From assembly GCA_016934395.1 (NCBI GenBank), contig JAFGSZ010000080.1:53967-117966 (forward strand): a DNA stretch of 64,000 bases, read 5' to 3'. A program made the translations under genes and the position numbers. Below are positions 27,880 to 37,607 of the stretch, one piece after another; position 1 is the stretch's first letter, and each line of letters begins with the position of its first letter. This stretch comes from Bacteroidales bacterium. Its GTDB lineage: Bacteria; Bacteroidota; Bacteroidia; Bacteroidales; UBA10428. The notes beneath the pieces were generated by a model that saw nothing but the letters and a program-made list of their open reading frames with translations, searched no databases and was not told the origin of the DNA.

Positions 27880-28664
27880 CCATACTCGAGCAGATTATTG
27901 CTGATAAAAGAACTGAGGTTATCCGGCGTCGCGAAACAGAACCAATAAGTACCCTGGAAATTATGCCTCATTTTAACCGGAAAACTTTGTCACTTAAACA
28001 GTCCCTGTTAAATGGGAATAATTCGGGAATCATTGCTGAATTTAAGAAAATGTCTCCTTCAAAAGGAGTAATTAATGCTCATGCCCAGGTTAAAACAATA
28101 ACTACAGGGTATTCAAAAGCCGGCGCTACAGGGCTTTCCGTTTTAACCGATTCGAAATATTTTGGCGGGAGTGATGAAGACCTTTTGCAGGCCAGGGTTT
28201 ATAACCAGATACCCATACTGCGTAAAGATTTTATTGTAGATGAATACCAGGTGCTTGAAGCCAAAGGCATTGGCGCTGATGTAATCCTGCTTATAGCCGC
28301 TTCATTAACTATAAACGAAACCAGGCAATTAGCCCGCAAAGCTCACTCCCTTGGATTAGAGGTTTTACTTGAGATTCATTCCCGGGAAGAAACAGGACAC
28401 ATAAACGAATATATTGATATAGTAGGTGTAAATAACAGAAATCTGAAAGATTTTACAACAAATGTGGATGTCTCATTTAATATGGTTCAACATATACCCT
28501 CCGAATTTGTGAAAATTTCGGAAAGCGGAATACATGATCCAAAAGTAATAACCCTTTTAAAACAAGCCGGATATCATGGATTTTTAATTGGCGAAAGTTT
28601 TATGAAATCTAAAAATCCGGTAGAAGCTTTTTCTCAATTTGTTGAAAAATTAAATCAACAATAA
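27876..28664 (+). CDS. trpC: Indole-3-glycerol phosphate synthase
   Basis: The 262-residue TIM barrel contains the IIAEFKKMSPSKG motif with the catalytic lysines, LSVLTDSKYFGGSDEDL, PILRKDFIVDEYQ, VGVNNRNLKDF and SESGIHDP. It closes the indole ring from CdRP. It is separate from TrpF. ATG at 27876 overlaps the trpD stop. Confidence 0.96.
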   Translation: MTILEQIIADKRTEVIRRRETEPISTLEIMPHFNRKTLSLKQSLLNGNNSGIIAEFKKMSPSKGVINAHAQVKTITTGYSKAGATGLSVLTDSKYFGGSDEDLLQARVYNQIPILRKDFIVDEYQVLEAKGIGADVILLIAASLTINETRQLARKAHSLGLEVLLEIHSREETGHINEYIDIVGVNNRNLKDFTTNVDVSFNMVQHIPSEFVKISESGIHDPKVITLLKQAGYHGFLIGESFMKSKNPVEAFSQFVEKLNQQ

Positions 28665-28681
28665 CATTAAGTCTAAAATAT

Positions 28682-29314
28682 ATGGGCCAGTTAAAAATTA
28701 AAATTTGCGGTATGCGGGAAAAAGAGAATATTGCCCAGGTAATAAGGCTTAACCCTGATTTTATCGGCTTTATTTTTTATAAAAAATCAAAACGGTATGT
28801 TGGTGACACAAGCGACCTGTCGTTTATCGAACAGGTGCCGGAAAAAATTAAACGTGTTGGCGTATTTGTTAATGAACCCATTGAAAAGTTACTTGCAAAA
28901 GTAAACCGGTATAAACTGGATTTTATTCAACTGCATGGTGATGAACCCCCAGAATATCTTAAAGAACTAAAATTAATGGGTATATCAACAATAAAGGCAT
29001 TTAGGCTAGATCAGGATTTTATTTTTGATAATTTACACAAGTATACTTCAGTATGCAATTATTTTATGTTCGATACAAAAAGTGACCAGTATGGGGGCAG
29101 TGGTAAAAAATTTGATTGGGACTTATTATCTCAATATAAAGAAGATAATCCGGTTTTTCTAAGCGGAGGGATTGGGCCTGAAGATATACAAAAAATTAAA
29201 AATCTGCAGATGACCAATTTATTTGCAGTTGACATAAACAGCAGGTTTGAAATAGAACCCGGCATTAAAAGTATTGTAAAGATTGAACATTTTATTAATG
29301 AAATTAAGAACTGA
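28682..29314 (+). CDS. trpF: Phosphoribosylanthranilate isomerase
   Basis: The 210-residue TIM barrel begins [10 protein letters not shown] with the catalytic cysteine and ends with [18 protein letters not shown] carrying the catalytic Asp. FIQLHGDE and [17 protein letters not shown] are further family markers. The SRFE reading where most have SGVE is a small deviation but keeps the acidic pattern. It performs the Amadori rearrangement before TrpC. Confidence 0.94.
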   Translation: MGQLKIKICGMREKENIAQVIRLNPDFIGFIFYKKSKRYVGDTSDLSFIEQVPEKIKRVGVFVNEPIEKLLAKVNRYKLDFIQLHGDEPPEYLKELKLMGISTIKAFRLDQDFIFDNLHKYTSVCNYFMFDTKSDQYGGSGKKFDWDLLSQYKEDNPVFLSGGIGPEDIQKIKNLQMTNLFAVDINSRFEIEPGIKSIVKIEHFINEIKN

Positions 29315-29318
29315 AGTT

Positions 29319-30503
29319 ATGGATTATTCAGTGGATAATAATGGATTTTATGGCGATTTCGGGGGCGCTTTTATTCCCGAAATGATGTACCCAAACATTG
29401 AAGAATTAAAGCACAATTATCTGAATATTATAAACGATGATTCTTTTAAAAAAGAATTTCAAACTTTATTAAAAGATTATGTAGGTCGTCCTTCTCCTCT
29501 CTATTTCGCCAAACGTCTGTCTGAACATTACAATACACAGATTTATCTTAAAAGAGAAGATCTGAACCATACAGGAGCCCATAAAATTAATAATACCATT
29601 GGACAAATTCTGGTGGCTCAAAGACTTAAAAAAACCCGGATTATTGCTGAAACTGGAGCCGGACAGCATGGCGTGGCAACCGCTACGGTTTGTGCACTCA
29701 TGGGATTACAATGTATTGTATATATGGGTGATCTTGATGTACAACGACAGGCGCCCAATGTGGCACGAATGAAAATGCTCGGCGCCGAAGTAGTTCCGGT
29801 ACATTGTGGCAATAAAACATTAAAAGATGCCACTAATGAAGCCCTCCGCGACTGGATCAATAATCCTGTAGACACCCATTATATTATCGGCTCAGTAGTA
29901 GGCCCGCATCCCTACCCGGATATGGTAACACGTTTTCAATCGGTGATAAGTGAAGAAATGAAATACCAGTTAAAAGAAAAAACCGGAAACGAGAATCCCG
30001 ATGTTATTATTGCCTGTGTTGGAGGTGGCAGCAATGCCGCAGGGGCATTTTATCATTATCTGGATGTTAACAGCGTTAAACTAATTGGAGTGGAAGCCAG
30101 TGGTAAAGGTTTAGATACAGGACAATCGGCAGCAACACTGGTTCTTGGCAAACCCGGAATTCTTCATGGCAGCCGATCAATTGTTATGCAAAATGCCGAT
30201 GGTCAGATTACTGAACCCTATTCCATTTCTGCGGGTCTCGATTATCCGGGAATTGGTCCTATTCACTCCCATCTTTTCAAAACCGGAAGGGCAATTTTTG
30301 AAAACGTTACCGATGCTGAAGCCCTTAAAGCAGCTAATCTCCTTACCCGGCTTGAAGGAATTATTCCGGCGCTGGAAACTGCACATGCACTTGCCGTGTT
30401 GGAAAAAATATCATTCGGGAGGCATGAAGTGATTGTGATAAACATTTCCGGAAGAGGAGATAAAGATATGTCAACTTACTTAGAACATTTAAACGATGAA
30501 TAG
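29319..30503 (+). CDS. trpB: Tryptophan synthase beta chain
   Basis: The ATG at 29319, 4 bp after the trpF stop, is preferred over upstream in-frame TTG 29283 and ATG 29298 inside trpF because the protein then begins with the normal [16 protein letters not shown] region. It has the PLP lysine in [11 protein letters not shown], the [14 protein letters not shown] loop, and the [15 protein letters not shown] phosphate-binding glycines, and SGRGDKDM at the C-terminus. It is a TrpB1-type enzyme that joins indole and serine, paired with TrpA encoded next. Confidence 0.96.
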   Translation: MDYSVDNNGFYGDFGGAFIPEMMYPNIEELKHNYLNIINDDSFKKEFQTLLKDYVGRPSPLYFAKRLSEHYNTQIYLKREDLNHTGAHKINNTIGQILVAQRLKKTRIIAETGAGQHGVATATVCALMGLQCIVYMGDLDVQRQAPNVARMKMLGAEVVPVHCGNKTLKDATNEALRDWINNPVDTHYIIGSVVGPHPYPDMVTRFQSVISEEMKYQLKEKTGNENPDVIIACVGGGSNAAGAFYHYLDVNSVKLIGVEASGKGLDTGQSAATLVLGKPGILHGSRSIVMQNADGQITEPYSISAGLDYPGIGPIHSHLFKTGRAIFENVTDAEALKAANLLTRLEGIIPALETAHALAVLEKISFGRHEVIVINISGRGDKDMSTYLEHLNDE

Positions 30504-31269
30504 AATACAACAACTTTTTTTACAGAAAAAAAATAATATCCTGTCGGTTTATTTTACGGCAGGTTATCCAAAACTTACCGATACCGGAATTCTGATTAAA
30601 ACTCTGGCAAAAAGTGGCGTGGATATGATTGAAGTGGGTATGCCTTTTTCCGATCCACTTGCCGACGGACCGGTAATCCAGCACAGCAGTGAAATTGCCT
30701 TGCTGAACGGGATAACAATGAAACTTTATTTTGAACAAATATTTCAGGTTCGTTCAGAAGTTGACTTACCGCTTATATTTATGGGATATCTGAATATGGT
30801 AATTCAGTTTGGACCGGAAAATTTTTGCGCCCATTGCAAAGATGCTGGTATTGATGGAGTTATTCTCCCGGATATGCCGGTTGAGATTTATAAAAAAGAA
30901 TTTCGGCCCATATTTGAAAAGTATGATCTATATCCTGTTTTTCTAATAACCCCGCAAACTTCAGAAGAAAGAATTAAGCAACTGGATGCTGCCAGTAAGG
31001 GATTTTTGTATATAGTTTCATCCTCATCAACTACAGGAATAAAACACAAAATAGAACACGAACAAATTGAATATTTTAAACGAATACAAAAAATAGCGTT
31101 AAAAAATCCCGGGATAATTGGTTTTGGAATTTCCAACAAGGATACCTTTCAGCAAGCCTGCGCCTATGCTCATGGTGCAATAATAGGAAGTGCATATATT
31201 AAAATTCTAGAAAATAGCACAGATATTGAAAAAGATACCCAACGTTTTATAGAACAAATCTTATATTAA
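30496..31269 (+). CDS. trpA: Tryptophan synthase alpha chain
   Basis: The 257-residue TIM barrel has catalytic Glu in [19 protein letters not shown], catalytic Asp in DGVILPDMP and the GFGISNKDT phosphate-binding motif. It splits indole-glycerol phosphate and channels indole to TrpB. The start overlaps trpB by 8 bp, so the two are coupled. It ends the operon; no clear terminator hairpin follows. Confidence 0.96.
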   Translation: MNRIQQLFLQKKNNILSVYFTAGYPKLTDTGILIKTLAKSGVDMIEVGMPFSDPLADGPVIQHSSEIALLNGITMKLYFEQIFQVRSEVDLPLIFMGYLNMVIQFGPENFCAHCKDAGIDGVILPDMPVEIYKKEFRPIFEKYDLYPVFLITPQTSEERIKQLDAASKGFLYIVSSSSTTGIKHKIEHEQIEYFKRIQKIALKNPGIIGFGISNKDTFQQACAYAHGAIIGSAYIKILENSTDIEKDTQRFIEQILY

Positions 31270-31751
31270 ACTACCTGTTTGTAACCAATTTTCATAAATT
31301 AATAACTAAGCCGCGATTATATTATGCAGTTTAGAAATAATATTTATTAACCTTTCGGGCATAAAATAAATATTTGTATTAATTTTATACCGGTTTATCA
31401 TTCCCGGTTTTAAATTATTAGAAGTGGTCGGGATAAAAATCAATCTCCTAAAACAACAAAAAATAAGTTTTATTGTTATATAATTAATCTTCTCCTTTAT
31501 TTAATAAATTAATTTTTACGAACGGTTTGATGGTATAATTGTGTTTAGAAGGAAGTAGTAAAAAATTATTGAATTTCCAGTTAAATCTCATCAGTTTTTA
31601 TATTCAAAAGTTAGCTATTGATAACAATAGAACTTGAAATTAGATGGATTTAAGTAGCCGGATATAATAATTATTTAAGTGAATTATAATCAGTTAAAAC
31701 ATATTATAATTTCATACGCGATTAAAATAATATCAACTTAATGTATAGTGA
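31270..31751. other. Intergenic region after the trp operon
   Basis: These 482 bp are very AT-rich with no open frame of note, no convincing intrinsic terminator and no full TAnnTTTG box. Nothing recognisable is seen beyond short A and T runs. Confidence 0.5.
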
Positions 31752-32321
31752 ATGGCAGCAATAAATTATTGGGATGAAGCGTGGAAACCCGTAAAATTTG
31801 ACGGGATTAATGAACAGGAACGTTACGAAATATCAAATTACGGAAGAATCCGTATTTATAAAAAAGAAACTAACGACTGGAAGATTCTAAAGCCCGCAAA
31901 TGTAAACGGATACCAGTATTTCTCTTTTAAATCGAATATCGATTGGAAACATAGAAAAACAAAATGTGTACACAGGTTAGTCGCCGAATTATTTCTTAAC
32001 AGACCTTCAGAAAATTACGATAATGTAATTCACCTCGATTTTAATAAATGGAATAACTATTTCAAGAACCTTAAATGGGCAACACGTGAAGAATTGTTAG
32101 TTCATAGTCAACTAAGTCCTCGTACTAAAATTGCCCAGGAAAAAAGAAAAGGAACTATTACCAATGCAAAACTTACCGAATCGCAGGTTATGCGATTAAA
32201 AATGAAGTTAAAAAGAGGAAAAAATCCTTTATATAAAATCGCCAAAGAATTTGGTATTACCCACACCCAATTAAACAGGATCAGACGTGGCGAAAATTGG
32301 GGACATGTAAAAATCGATTAA
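31752..32321 (+). CDS. NUMOD4-HNH protein with C-terminal helix-turn-helix
   Basis: The 189-residue protein has an N-terminal NUMOD4 motif (EAWKPVKF to RYEISNYGRIR), a central HNH_3-type region (VHRLVAELFLNRP, then IHLDFNKWNNYFKNLKWAT) and a C-terminal DNA-binding helix-turn-helix-like part (LTESQVMRLKMKL to YKIAKEFGITHTQLNRI). This is the layout of phage or intron-type homing endonucleases. The usual D-H of the HNH core is I-H here, while H and the N-N-NL pattern remain. It is free-standing, without intron features or an interrupted neighbour, so it could be a domesticated regulator or nuclease. A good terminator follows at 32387. Confidence 0.75.
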   Translation: MAAINYWDEAWKPVKFDGINEQERYEISNYGRIRIYKKETNDWKILKPANVNGYQYFSFKSNIDWKHRKTKCVHRLVAELFLNRPSENYDNVIHLDFNKWNNYFKNLKWATREELLVHSQLSPRTKIAQEKRKGTITNAKLTESQVMRLKMKLKRGKNPLYKIAKEFGITHTQLNRIRRGENWGHVKID

Positions 32322-32721
32322 AATTAAATCTCTTTTATTTTATATAAAAGCTTAAAAATATCTGCGGTTTTTTTTATTAAAAAAACAAAGTGGCATCTTG
32401 TTACAGGGCCACTTTTTTATTAAAACTACAATTGCGATCCAAAAGTCTCCCCGCTTTTCTTTTGTTTATTACTTTTTGATGAAATATTTTACGAATTCGC
32501 CATTGTAAAATATTACCTTATAAATTAATCGTTAGATGTGATTTTATTTTCGAATATTTATTTCTACTGGTATTTAAGGTTTTGCTTAGTATTTTGCAAT
32601 CTGCAATTCATCAATTAAATGGCGGTGTTTATAAATAATTTTTCTCCTTTCGTAACAAAATTGCTTGAAACCTGTAAAACAACCATAATTCACTTTATAC
32701 CCAAATTAAAATTAATTTCTC
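32322..32721. other. Intergenic region upstream of the Tyr-rich lipoprotein gene
   Basis: This 400-bp gap holds the terminator at 32387-32418 near its start. The rest is AT-rich with no open frame and no full -7 consensus. The promoter of the following lipoprotein gene must lie here but is not recognisable. Confidence 0.5.
32387..32418 (+). terminator. Intrinsic terminator after the NUMOD4-HNH gene
   Basis: AAAGTGGC (32387-32394) pairs perfectly with GCCACTTT (32408-32415) across a 13-base loop, followed by T residues to 32418. It lies 65 bp past the stop codon. Confidence 0.8.
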
Positions 32722-34368
32722 ATGCGTAAACTTATTTCTTTTATTAGTGCACTAATTGTGCTTACTTTCTTTTATGGTTGCACCAAAGATGTTCAGGACC
32801 AAGTAGATCAACTTCAGCAAGATGTTAATTTAACCATTGTTGATGTGTACTTTGTGGGTGAAGACCTCATTATTGAGTATAGTAACGGCGAGACTGCTAC
32901 TGTTACTTTACCCGAATCAATTACACAAACCGCTGTAAGTGCTCTTAATTTCGATCAGGCAACCGGATTACTCACACTTACTTTTAGTGATGGCAATACT
33001 TCTACCTACGAAATCATTAACCACGATCAGGAATTATTACTTGCCCAGGATGTGAATGGCAAATATTACCTCCAGGAAATTGCCCTGGGCGATGTGTCAT
33101 TAGCGGATTTCACCTATGACACCGAAAAAAGACTTACCGAAATAGCTGTTCGTTTTCTATTTAATAATGAAGTGGCAGATATTTTAAAAGTAGTAAATAC
33201 ATATTCCGGCGATCAAAACACAGGATATACCATGTATCTGTATGCATTCCAGCAAGAAGCCAATACTTCTCAAACCTATGTTTATTATAGTAATAGTGTT
33301 AATTTTGACCATCAGTTGACTTCAGAAGAACAATTAGTAGATAATGGTGATGGTACCTTTACCTATTATAGCTACAGTTATTCTTCAGGATCATATTACT
33401 ATTATTATTCATATTCCCCATGTGTCTGGGTTCCTGTTGATGATCTCAATGAATGTGGTGATGCAGATCAGGACTATTATTATCCAATAAGTGGAAACGA
33501 ATTCTATAGAATTTATCCGTACAACTCAAGATGGCAATATAAAGATATTGACGGAATATATTCTGCACTCGTTCAGGCTAATTATATGGTTACCGTTAAT
33601 AGTGTGGTAGAAAAAGGCAATATTTATGATACAATAAAGGTTGATGTTAATTATAATAGTGCCGGACTTGCTGAAAAAATTTATACCTATACCGACGAAA
33701 ATGATGTTCCATTAGAGTATATTCTTAATACCTATGATGCCAACAACCTTCTGGTTAAAAACGAATATTATGTGTGGAATGATATCACCGAAGTATGGGA
33801 AAAAATGGATGAGTATATTTCACATACCTATAATTCCGAAAATTTGATCGAATCATCTACTTGGCATTATCTTAACAGTGAGGATGCAGAAGAAACTCGT
33901 CAGGTTTATGGTGTAACTTATGATGATCAGAATAATCCTGTATTAGTTTCTGCGTTTATGGATGAAGATATTGAATGGCAGTTTGTAGAAGGCACAGGCG
34001 GAGAATATACCTACGAACCTGTAGTTGTAAGACCAGCCGGATTAGTAGATGTATTAAAAGTAGAATACAATTATAACATGAAGAATTTCTGGGGTAATAC
34101 CTGGAATAGTATAATACCTGAACTTAAGGGTTTACAAATGAACAATGCACCCAAGAAAATTCTTTATGCCGATCATTTCTCATATGCTAATATGGAATAC
34201 AGCGACTTTAATGAAGGCGGTTACCCGCAAACATTGACCGCTGCAGCAAAAATCCTTGAAGACGATTTCTTCTTTGGACCTTCAATGAGAGCAAGTGGTC
34301 CCTCAATTTATGTTGGTGGAGATGTAAACATTGAATTAACACTTGATTATTTAAAACTTGATGAATAA
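32722..34368 (+). CDS. Lipoprotein of unknown function with a Tyr/Ser-rich tract
   Basis: The 548-residue protein has a lipoprotein signal peptide with the lipobox ending FFYGC (about C20), then a short coiled-coil-like DVQDQVDQLQQDVN segment and strand-rich repeats such as IEYSNGETATVTLP and LTLTFSDGNTSTYEI, resembling the N-terminal layout of other Bacteroidota surface lipoproteins. Residues 214-233 are a run of Tyr and Ser (SYSYSSGSYYYYYSYS). The remainder looks like YD/RHS-like beta repeats (NSAGLAEKIYTYTDEND, NTYDANNLLVKNEYYVW). It is expected on the cell surface or periplasmic side. No catalytic motif was recognised. It is single and ends at a terminator. Confidence 0.7.
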   Translation: MRKLISFISALIVLTFFYGCTKDVQDQVDQLQQDVNLTIVDVYFVGEDLIIEYSNGETATVTLPESITQTAVSALNFDQATGLLTLTFSDGNTSTYEIINHDQELLLAQDVNGKYYLQEIALGDVSLADFTYDTEKRLTEIAVRFLFNNEVADILKVVNTYSGDQNTGYTMYLYAFQQEANTSQTYVYYSNSVNFDHQLTSEEQLVDNGDGTFTYYSYSYSSGSYYYYYSYSPCVWVPVDDLNECGDADQDYYYPISGNEFYRIYPYNSRWQYKDIDGIYSALVQANYMVTVNSVVEKGNIYDTIKVDVNYNSAGLAEKIYTYTDENDVPLEYILNTYDANNLLVKNEYYVWNDITEVWEKMDEYISHTYNSENLIESSTWHYLNSEDAEETRQVYGVTYDDQNNPVLVSAFMDEDIEWQFVEGTGGEYTYEPVVVRPAGLVDVLKVEYNYNMKNFWGNTWNSIIPELKGLQMNNAPKKILYADHFSYANMEYSDFNEGGYPQTLTAAAKILEDDFFFGPSMRASGPSIYVGGDVNIELTLDYLKLDE

Positions 34369-34372
34369 TCTC

Positions 34373-34405
34373 AAAACCCGTTGGTAAAACAGCGGGTTTT
34401 CTATT
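34373..34405 (+). terminator. Intrinsic terminator after the Tyr-rich lipoprotein gene
   Basis: AAAACCCG (34373-34380) pairs with CGGGTTTT (34393-34400) over a 12-base loop, starting 4 bp after the stop codon. A TTTTT run follows at 34404. Confidence 0.8.
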
Positions 34406-34431
34406 TTTATATTACCAAATTACAAGTATTC

Positions 34432-34468
34432 AAATACAGGGCTACATTAAAATGTACCCTGTATTTTT
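34432..34468 (+). terminator. Second intrinsic terminator ahead of the TonB receptor gene
   Basis: AAATACAGGG (34432-34441) pairs with CCCTGTATTT (34457-34466), extended by TACA/TGTA across a single bulged C, followed by T to 34468. Being directly before the upstream candidate ATG at 34469, it argues that the real receptor start is further downstream. Confidence 0.8.
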
Positions 34469-34534
34469 ATGAAAAAAACCAGGTATTCAATTTTCAGAGT
34501 TATCCCCAAGCAGGTTTTTTTATATATTCGAAGC

Positions 34535-36802
34535 ATGCGCTGTTTGTTCAAATTTATCCTCCTTTTCTGCATTTTTTCCCTTTGTTCTTTGAACGGAATA
34601 ATGGGTAACCCGATAAAAGGAAAGTTGCTTGATTCCGATACGCGCAGACCCGTTGGAAATGCTTTAATAATTCTAAAAACAACGAATACACATACTATTT
34701 CCGATTCCTCAGGTATTTTCTCACTTAACATTAACACATTTCCTGCAATACTGGAAATTTCGCATGTGTCGTATGAATTTGCAGAATATCCCCTTAATCA
34801 GTATACCAGTAATGAAATCACCATTCTTTTAATCCCAAAAACAGAACAGCTGGAATCTCTTGTTTTTGTGCATAAAAATAAAAAAGAAGAGGAACTGGCA
34901 TTAAAAAAAATAAATTGGGGAAAGGCAAAAATATCAAAACTTACATCAGGATTTGGCGAACCGGATATAATAAGGAGCCTGCAGGTTTTACCGGGAATTC
35001 AGAAAAGCAGTGAAATAAATGCTTCATTAAATGTTAGGGGAAGCGGGCATGGAAATAACAGGATAAGCCTGGATGGCCTGCCTATTTATAATAGTTATCA
35101 TTTATTAGGCATTGCACCCATGTTTAACGCAGAGGTAATTAATAAGGTAGATCTCTATAAAAGCGGATTCCCCGCAAGTAAAGGCGGATACCTGGCCTCC
35201 TATCTTGATATTGAATCCCGGGCTCCATCAATGGAAGATAAAAAGCTGATATTTGGTATTGGAAATCTGTCGTCTAAAATATTATTCGAAGGTCCTGTGG
35301 TAAAAGATAAAATTGGGATTCTTTTTTCTGCACGATATGCATTTTTCGATATGATATCGAATATATATGAGGAATTACATCAGGATAGAGAAGATTTTAT
35401 TTCCCTGCCCGATTATCAGTTTTATGATATTAACCTGGTTTCTGATATTTCCCTTCCAAAATATTTTAAGCTCCGGGTATCGTTCTTTCACAATACTGAT
35501 AATTTTGCGTATGCACCATCGGCCCTGAAATTAGAAAGTAAATGGGCTAATGACCTTTTATCCCTGTCTTTATCCCGTTCAATTAATAAAAATACCTTTA
35601 TCCGTTTTACTTCAGGTCTGTCATTTTATTCTTTTAACGGTAAATATAATCCCTCCTGGATCATCAAACGAACCAATAATATTACAAGTTTTGAAAACCA
35701 ATTGTTTTTAAGCTACAAACCTTCCGGAAACTGGAGCATAGAAACCGGCACTTTTCTGCAGCATAATAACTACTACCTGAATAATAAAGAAATGTATCCT
35801 TCTTCTATTATTCGGGAAGCCACATTTACACCAGTTTCATTGCTTTGGGGATTTTATGCTGAAAGTAACTTTCGCTTTACAAAACAGCTTTCATTTATTG
35901 CTGGGAACAGATTTAATTTTTATTCCTTTGACCAGACAATCTTTTGTCCTTCACCGCGAATACAATTTAACTATTCCGGCAATTCAGTCGGTATAAATAT
36001 GAGTTACGATGAAACCTGGCAATTTAATCATTTAATTGCTCCTTTAGGATTCAATATTCCGGCTGATTTATGGATACCTGCCGATAAAAATATACCTCCT
36101 CAAAAAGCTCGTCAGATAGCCCTTCATTTTAATCATCACCACTCCAATTTTAAAACCGGAGCAGGTATTTTCTATAAACAATTTAAGAACCTTAGTGAAC
36201 TTAAAAACGGAGCCGAACTGGTGGAACTTGAACCGGCAGAGGAATTAACATTTGGAACAGGTTTTGCCTATGGATTTGAAACATCCGGCACTTATAAAAA
36301 CAAACTCCTTGAAATTGAGCTGAATTATACCTATTCCAATTCAAAACGGAAATTTAGTGAAATCAATAACGGCCAGGTATTCTCGCCTTCGTACGATATC
36401 CCTCATAAATTTGATGCCGTTTTTTCCATAGATATTACCAAAAACATTACCACCAATATCACCTGGTTTTGGGCCAGTGGTTCAATAACAACTATGCCAA
36501 CCGGATTTATTTTTATCCCGCATAGTGCAAATTCTAATCCATATCCACTGTATTCCGAAAGAAATAACTTTCGTATGCCGGCAACTCACAGGCTTGATAT
36601 AGCCACGGTTTTCTCAAAAAATCATAGCTGGGGAAATTCACAACTTGCTATTGGGATATACAATGCCTATAACCAAACCAATCCCTATTTTCTGTTTTTT
36701 ATTTTAAGAACAGACGAACATGACGAGGTTTCTGTAATACCTCAGCAACTGGGAATTTTTCCCTGTACGCCCTTCATTAATTTTAAAGTTGAATTAAAAT
36801 GA
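34535..36802 (+). CDS. TonB-dependent outer-membrane receptor
   Basis: The start at 34535 gives a normal signal peptide (MRCLFKFILLFCIFSLCSL); the in-frame ATG at 34469 would put the start at the foot of a terminator. After the signal comes a carboxypeptidase-regulatory-like beta-sandwich (GKLLDSDTRRPVGNALIILK), a plug domain (PDIIRSLQVLPGIQKSSE, NVRGSGHGNNRISLDGLPIYN) and a 22-strand-like barrel region to the C-terminus. At about 755 residues it is a compact FecA/CirA-style receptor of Bacteroidota. The next gene encodes a DUF4249 lipoprotein overlapping by 4 bp, the usual partner. Substrate unknown; a SusD partner is absent, arguing against a polysaccharide locus. Confidence 0.88.
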   Translation: MRCLFKFILLFCIFSLCSLNGIMGNPIKGKLLDSDTRRPVGNALIILKTTNTHTISDSSGIFSLNINTFPAILEISHVSYEFAEYPLNQYTSNEITILLIPKTEQLESLVFVHKNKKEEELALKKINWGKAKISKLTSGFGEPDIIRSLQVLPGIQKSSEINASLNVRGSGHGNNRISLDGLPIYNSYHLLGIAPMFNAEVINKVDLYKSGFPASKGGYLASYLDIESRAPSMEDKKLIFGIGNLSSKILFEGPVVKDKIGILFSARYAFFDMISNIYEELHQDREDFISLPDYQFYDINLVSDISLPKYFKLRVSFFHNTDNFAYAPSALKLESKWANDLLSLSLSRSINKNTFIRFTSGLSFYSFNGKYNPSWIIKRTNNITSFENQLFLSYKPSGNWSIETGTFLQHNNYYLNNKEMYPSSIIREATFTPVSLLWGFYAESNFRFTKQLSFIAGNRFNFYSFDQTIFCPSPRIQFNYSGNSVGINMSYDETWQFNHLIAPLGFNIPADLWIPADKNIPPQKARQIALHFNHHHSNFKTGAGIFYKQFKNLSELKNGAELVELEPAEELTFGTGFAYGFETSGTYKNKLLEIELNYTYSNSKRKFSEINNGQVFSPSYDIPHKFDAVFSIDITKNITTNITWFWASGSITTMPTGFIFIPHSANSNPYPLYSERNNFRMPATHRLDIATVFSKNHSWGNSQLAIGIYNAYNQTNPYFLFFILRTDEHDEVSVIPQQLGIFPCTPFINFKVELK

Positions 36803-37587
36803 ACCTCCGTTGTTTTACCTATATAATCCTGCTGTTGACATTATTTGCCTGCGAACTTGAAAGGGACCTTGACATTCCGTTACCTACGGGAGAAAAATAT
36901 TATACCCTGGAAGCCTACCTTGTGCATAATGAACCTTATCAGACACTTCTTTTCAGAAGTAATACAATGCAAGGTCCGGTGGTATTTGACCTGGTTTGGA
37001 ATGCTTCTGTTAAAATTATTAATAACACCGATACCATAAGACTTTCAAATATTATCCAAACTGATAATACCAATAATTATATATACAATTATTATAATGA
37101 TAAACTTGTTGACCGGAATACTGCCGGGTATGAACTGTCAATAATAACTAAAACCTCCGATACCCTAAGTGCATTCTCTTTGTCTGTTCCCGAAGTAGAA
37201 ATTGATTCTTTCAGGGTAATGAATAATTTATTAAGCGTTTTTACAAACAATACCAATTTGCCGGGGAGCAATTATTACATGATAAGGTATTATACTTATC
37301 CCCTGGGGGAAAATGTGCATCAACAAAAAGTTTTTGATTATTCTGAAAAACCGGAAGGATTAGTTCAAATTGATTTCCCCTTATCATCTGATTCGATTGA
37401 TTCCCTATACGTTAACCTGTATCGCATAAATCAAACTGCATTCAATTACCATATTTCGATTGAAAAAGCATATGCCGCTAACCATGATCCCTTTACGATT
37501 CCCGGGCCCATACAGGGAAATATTAAAAATGGTTTTGGTATATTCACATGTTGCAGCCTTGATACCTGTATGATTTATTTGCCCTGA
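36799..37587 (+). CDS. DUF4249 family lipoprotein, TonB-receptor partner
   Basis: The 262-residue protein has a lipoprotein signal with lipobox LLTLFAC followed by ELERDLDIPLP, the typical start of DUF4249 proteins, then YYTLEAYLVHNEPYQTLLFRSN and several beta strands. ATG overlaps the receptor stop by 4 bp (ATGA), so the two are translationally coupled. In Bacteroidota, DUF4249 lipoproteins are regularly encoded next to TonB receptors and are thought to sit on the outer membrane with them. The molecular role and ligand are unknown. Confidence 0.82.
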   Translation: MNLRCFTYIILLLTLFACELERDLDIPLPTGEKYYTLEAYLVHNEPYQTLLFRSNTMQGPVVFDLVWNASVKIINNTDTIRLSNIIQTDNTNNYIYNYYNDKLVDRNTAGYELSIITKTSDTLSAFSLSVPEVEIDSFRVMNNLLSVFTNNTNLPGSNYYMIRYYTYPLGENVHQQKVFDYSEKPEGLVQIDFPLSSDSIDSLYVNLYRINQTAFNYHISIEKAYAANHDPFTIPGPIQGNIKNGFGIFTCCSLDTCMIYLP

Positions 37588-37607
37588 CAAGAACGAATTC
37601 TGTCTAT

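Noticed and set aside
31752..32321. A group I or II intron or homing element around the NUMOD4-HNH gene
   Set aside because: No split gene flanks it, and no intron-like RNA or target duplication was seen.
34381..34608. A 75-codon plus-strand frame before the TonB receptor
   Set aside because: It spans both terminators and overlaps the receptor signal peptide in another frame.
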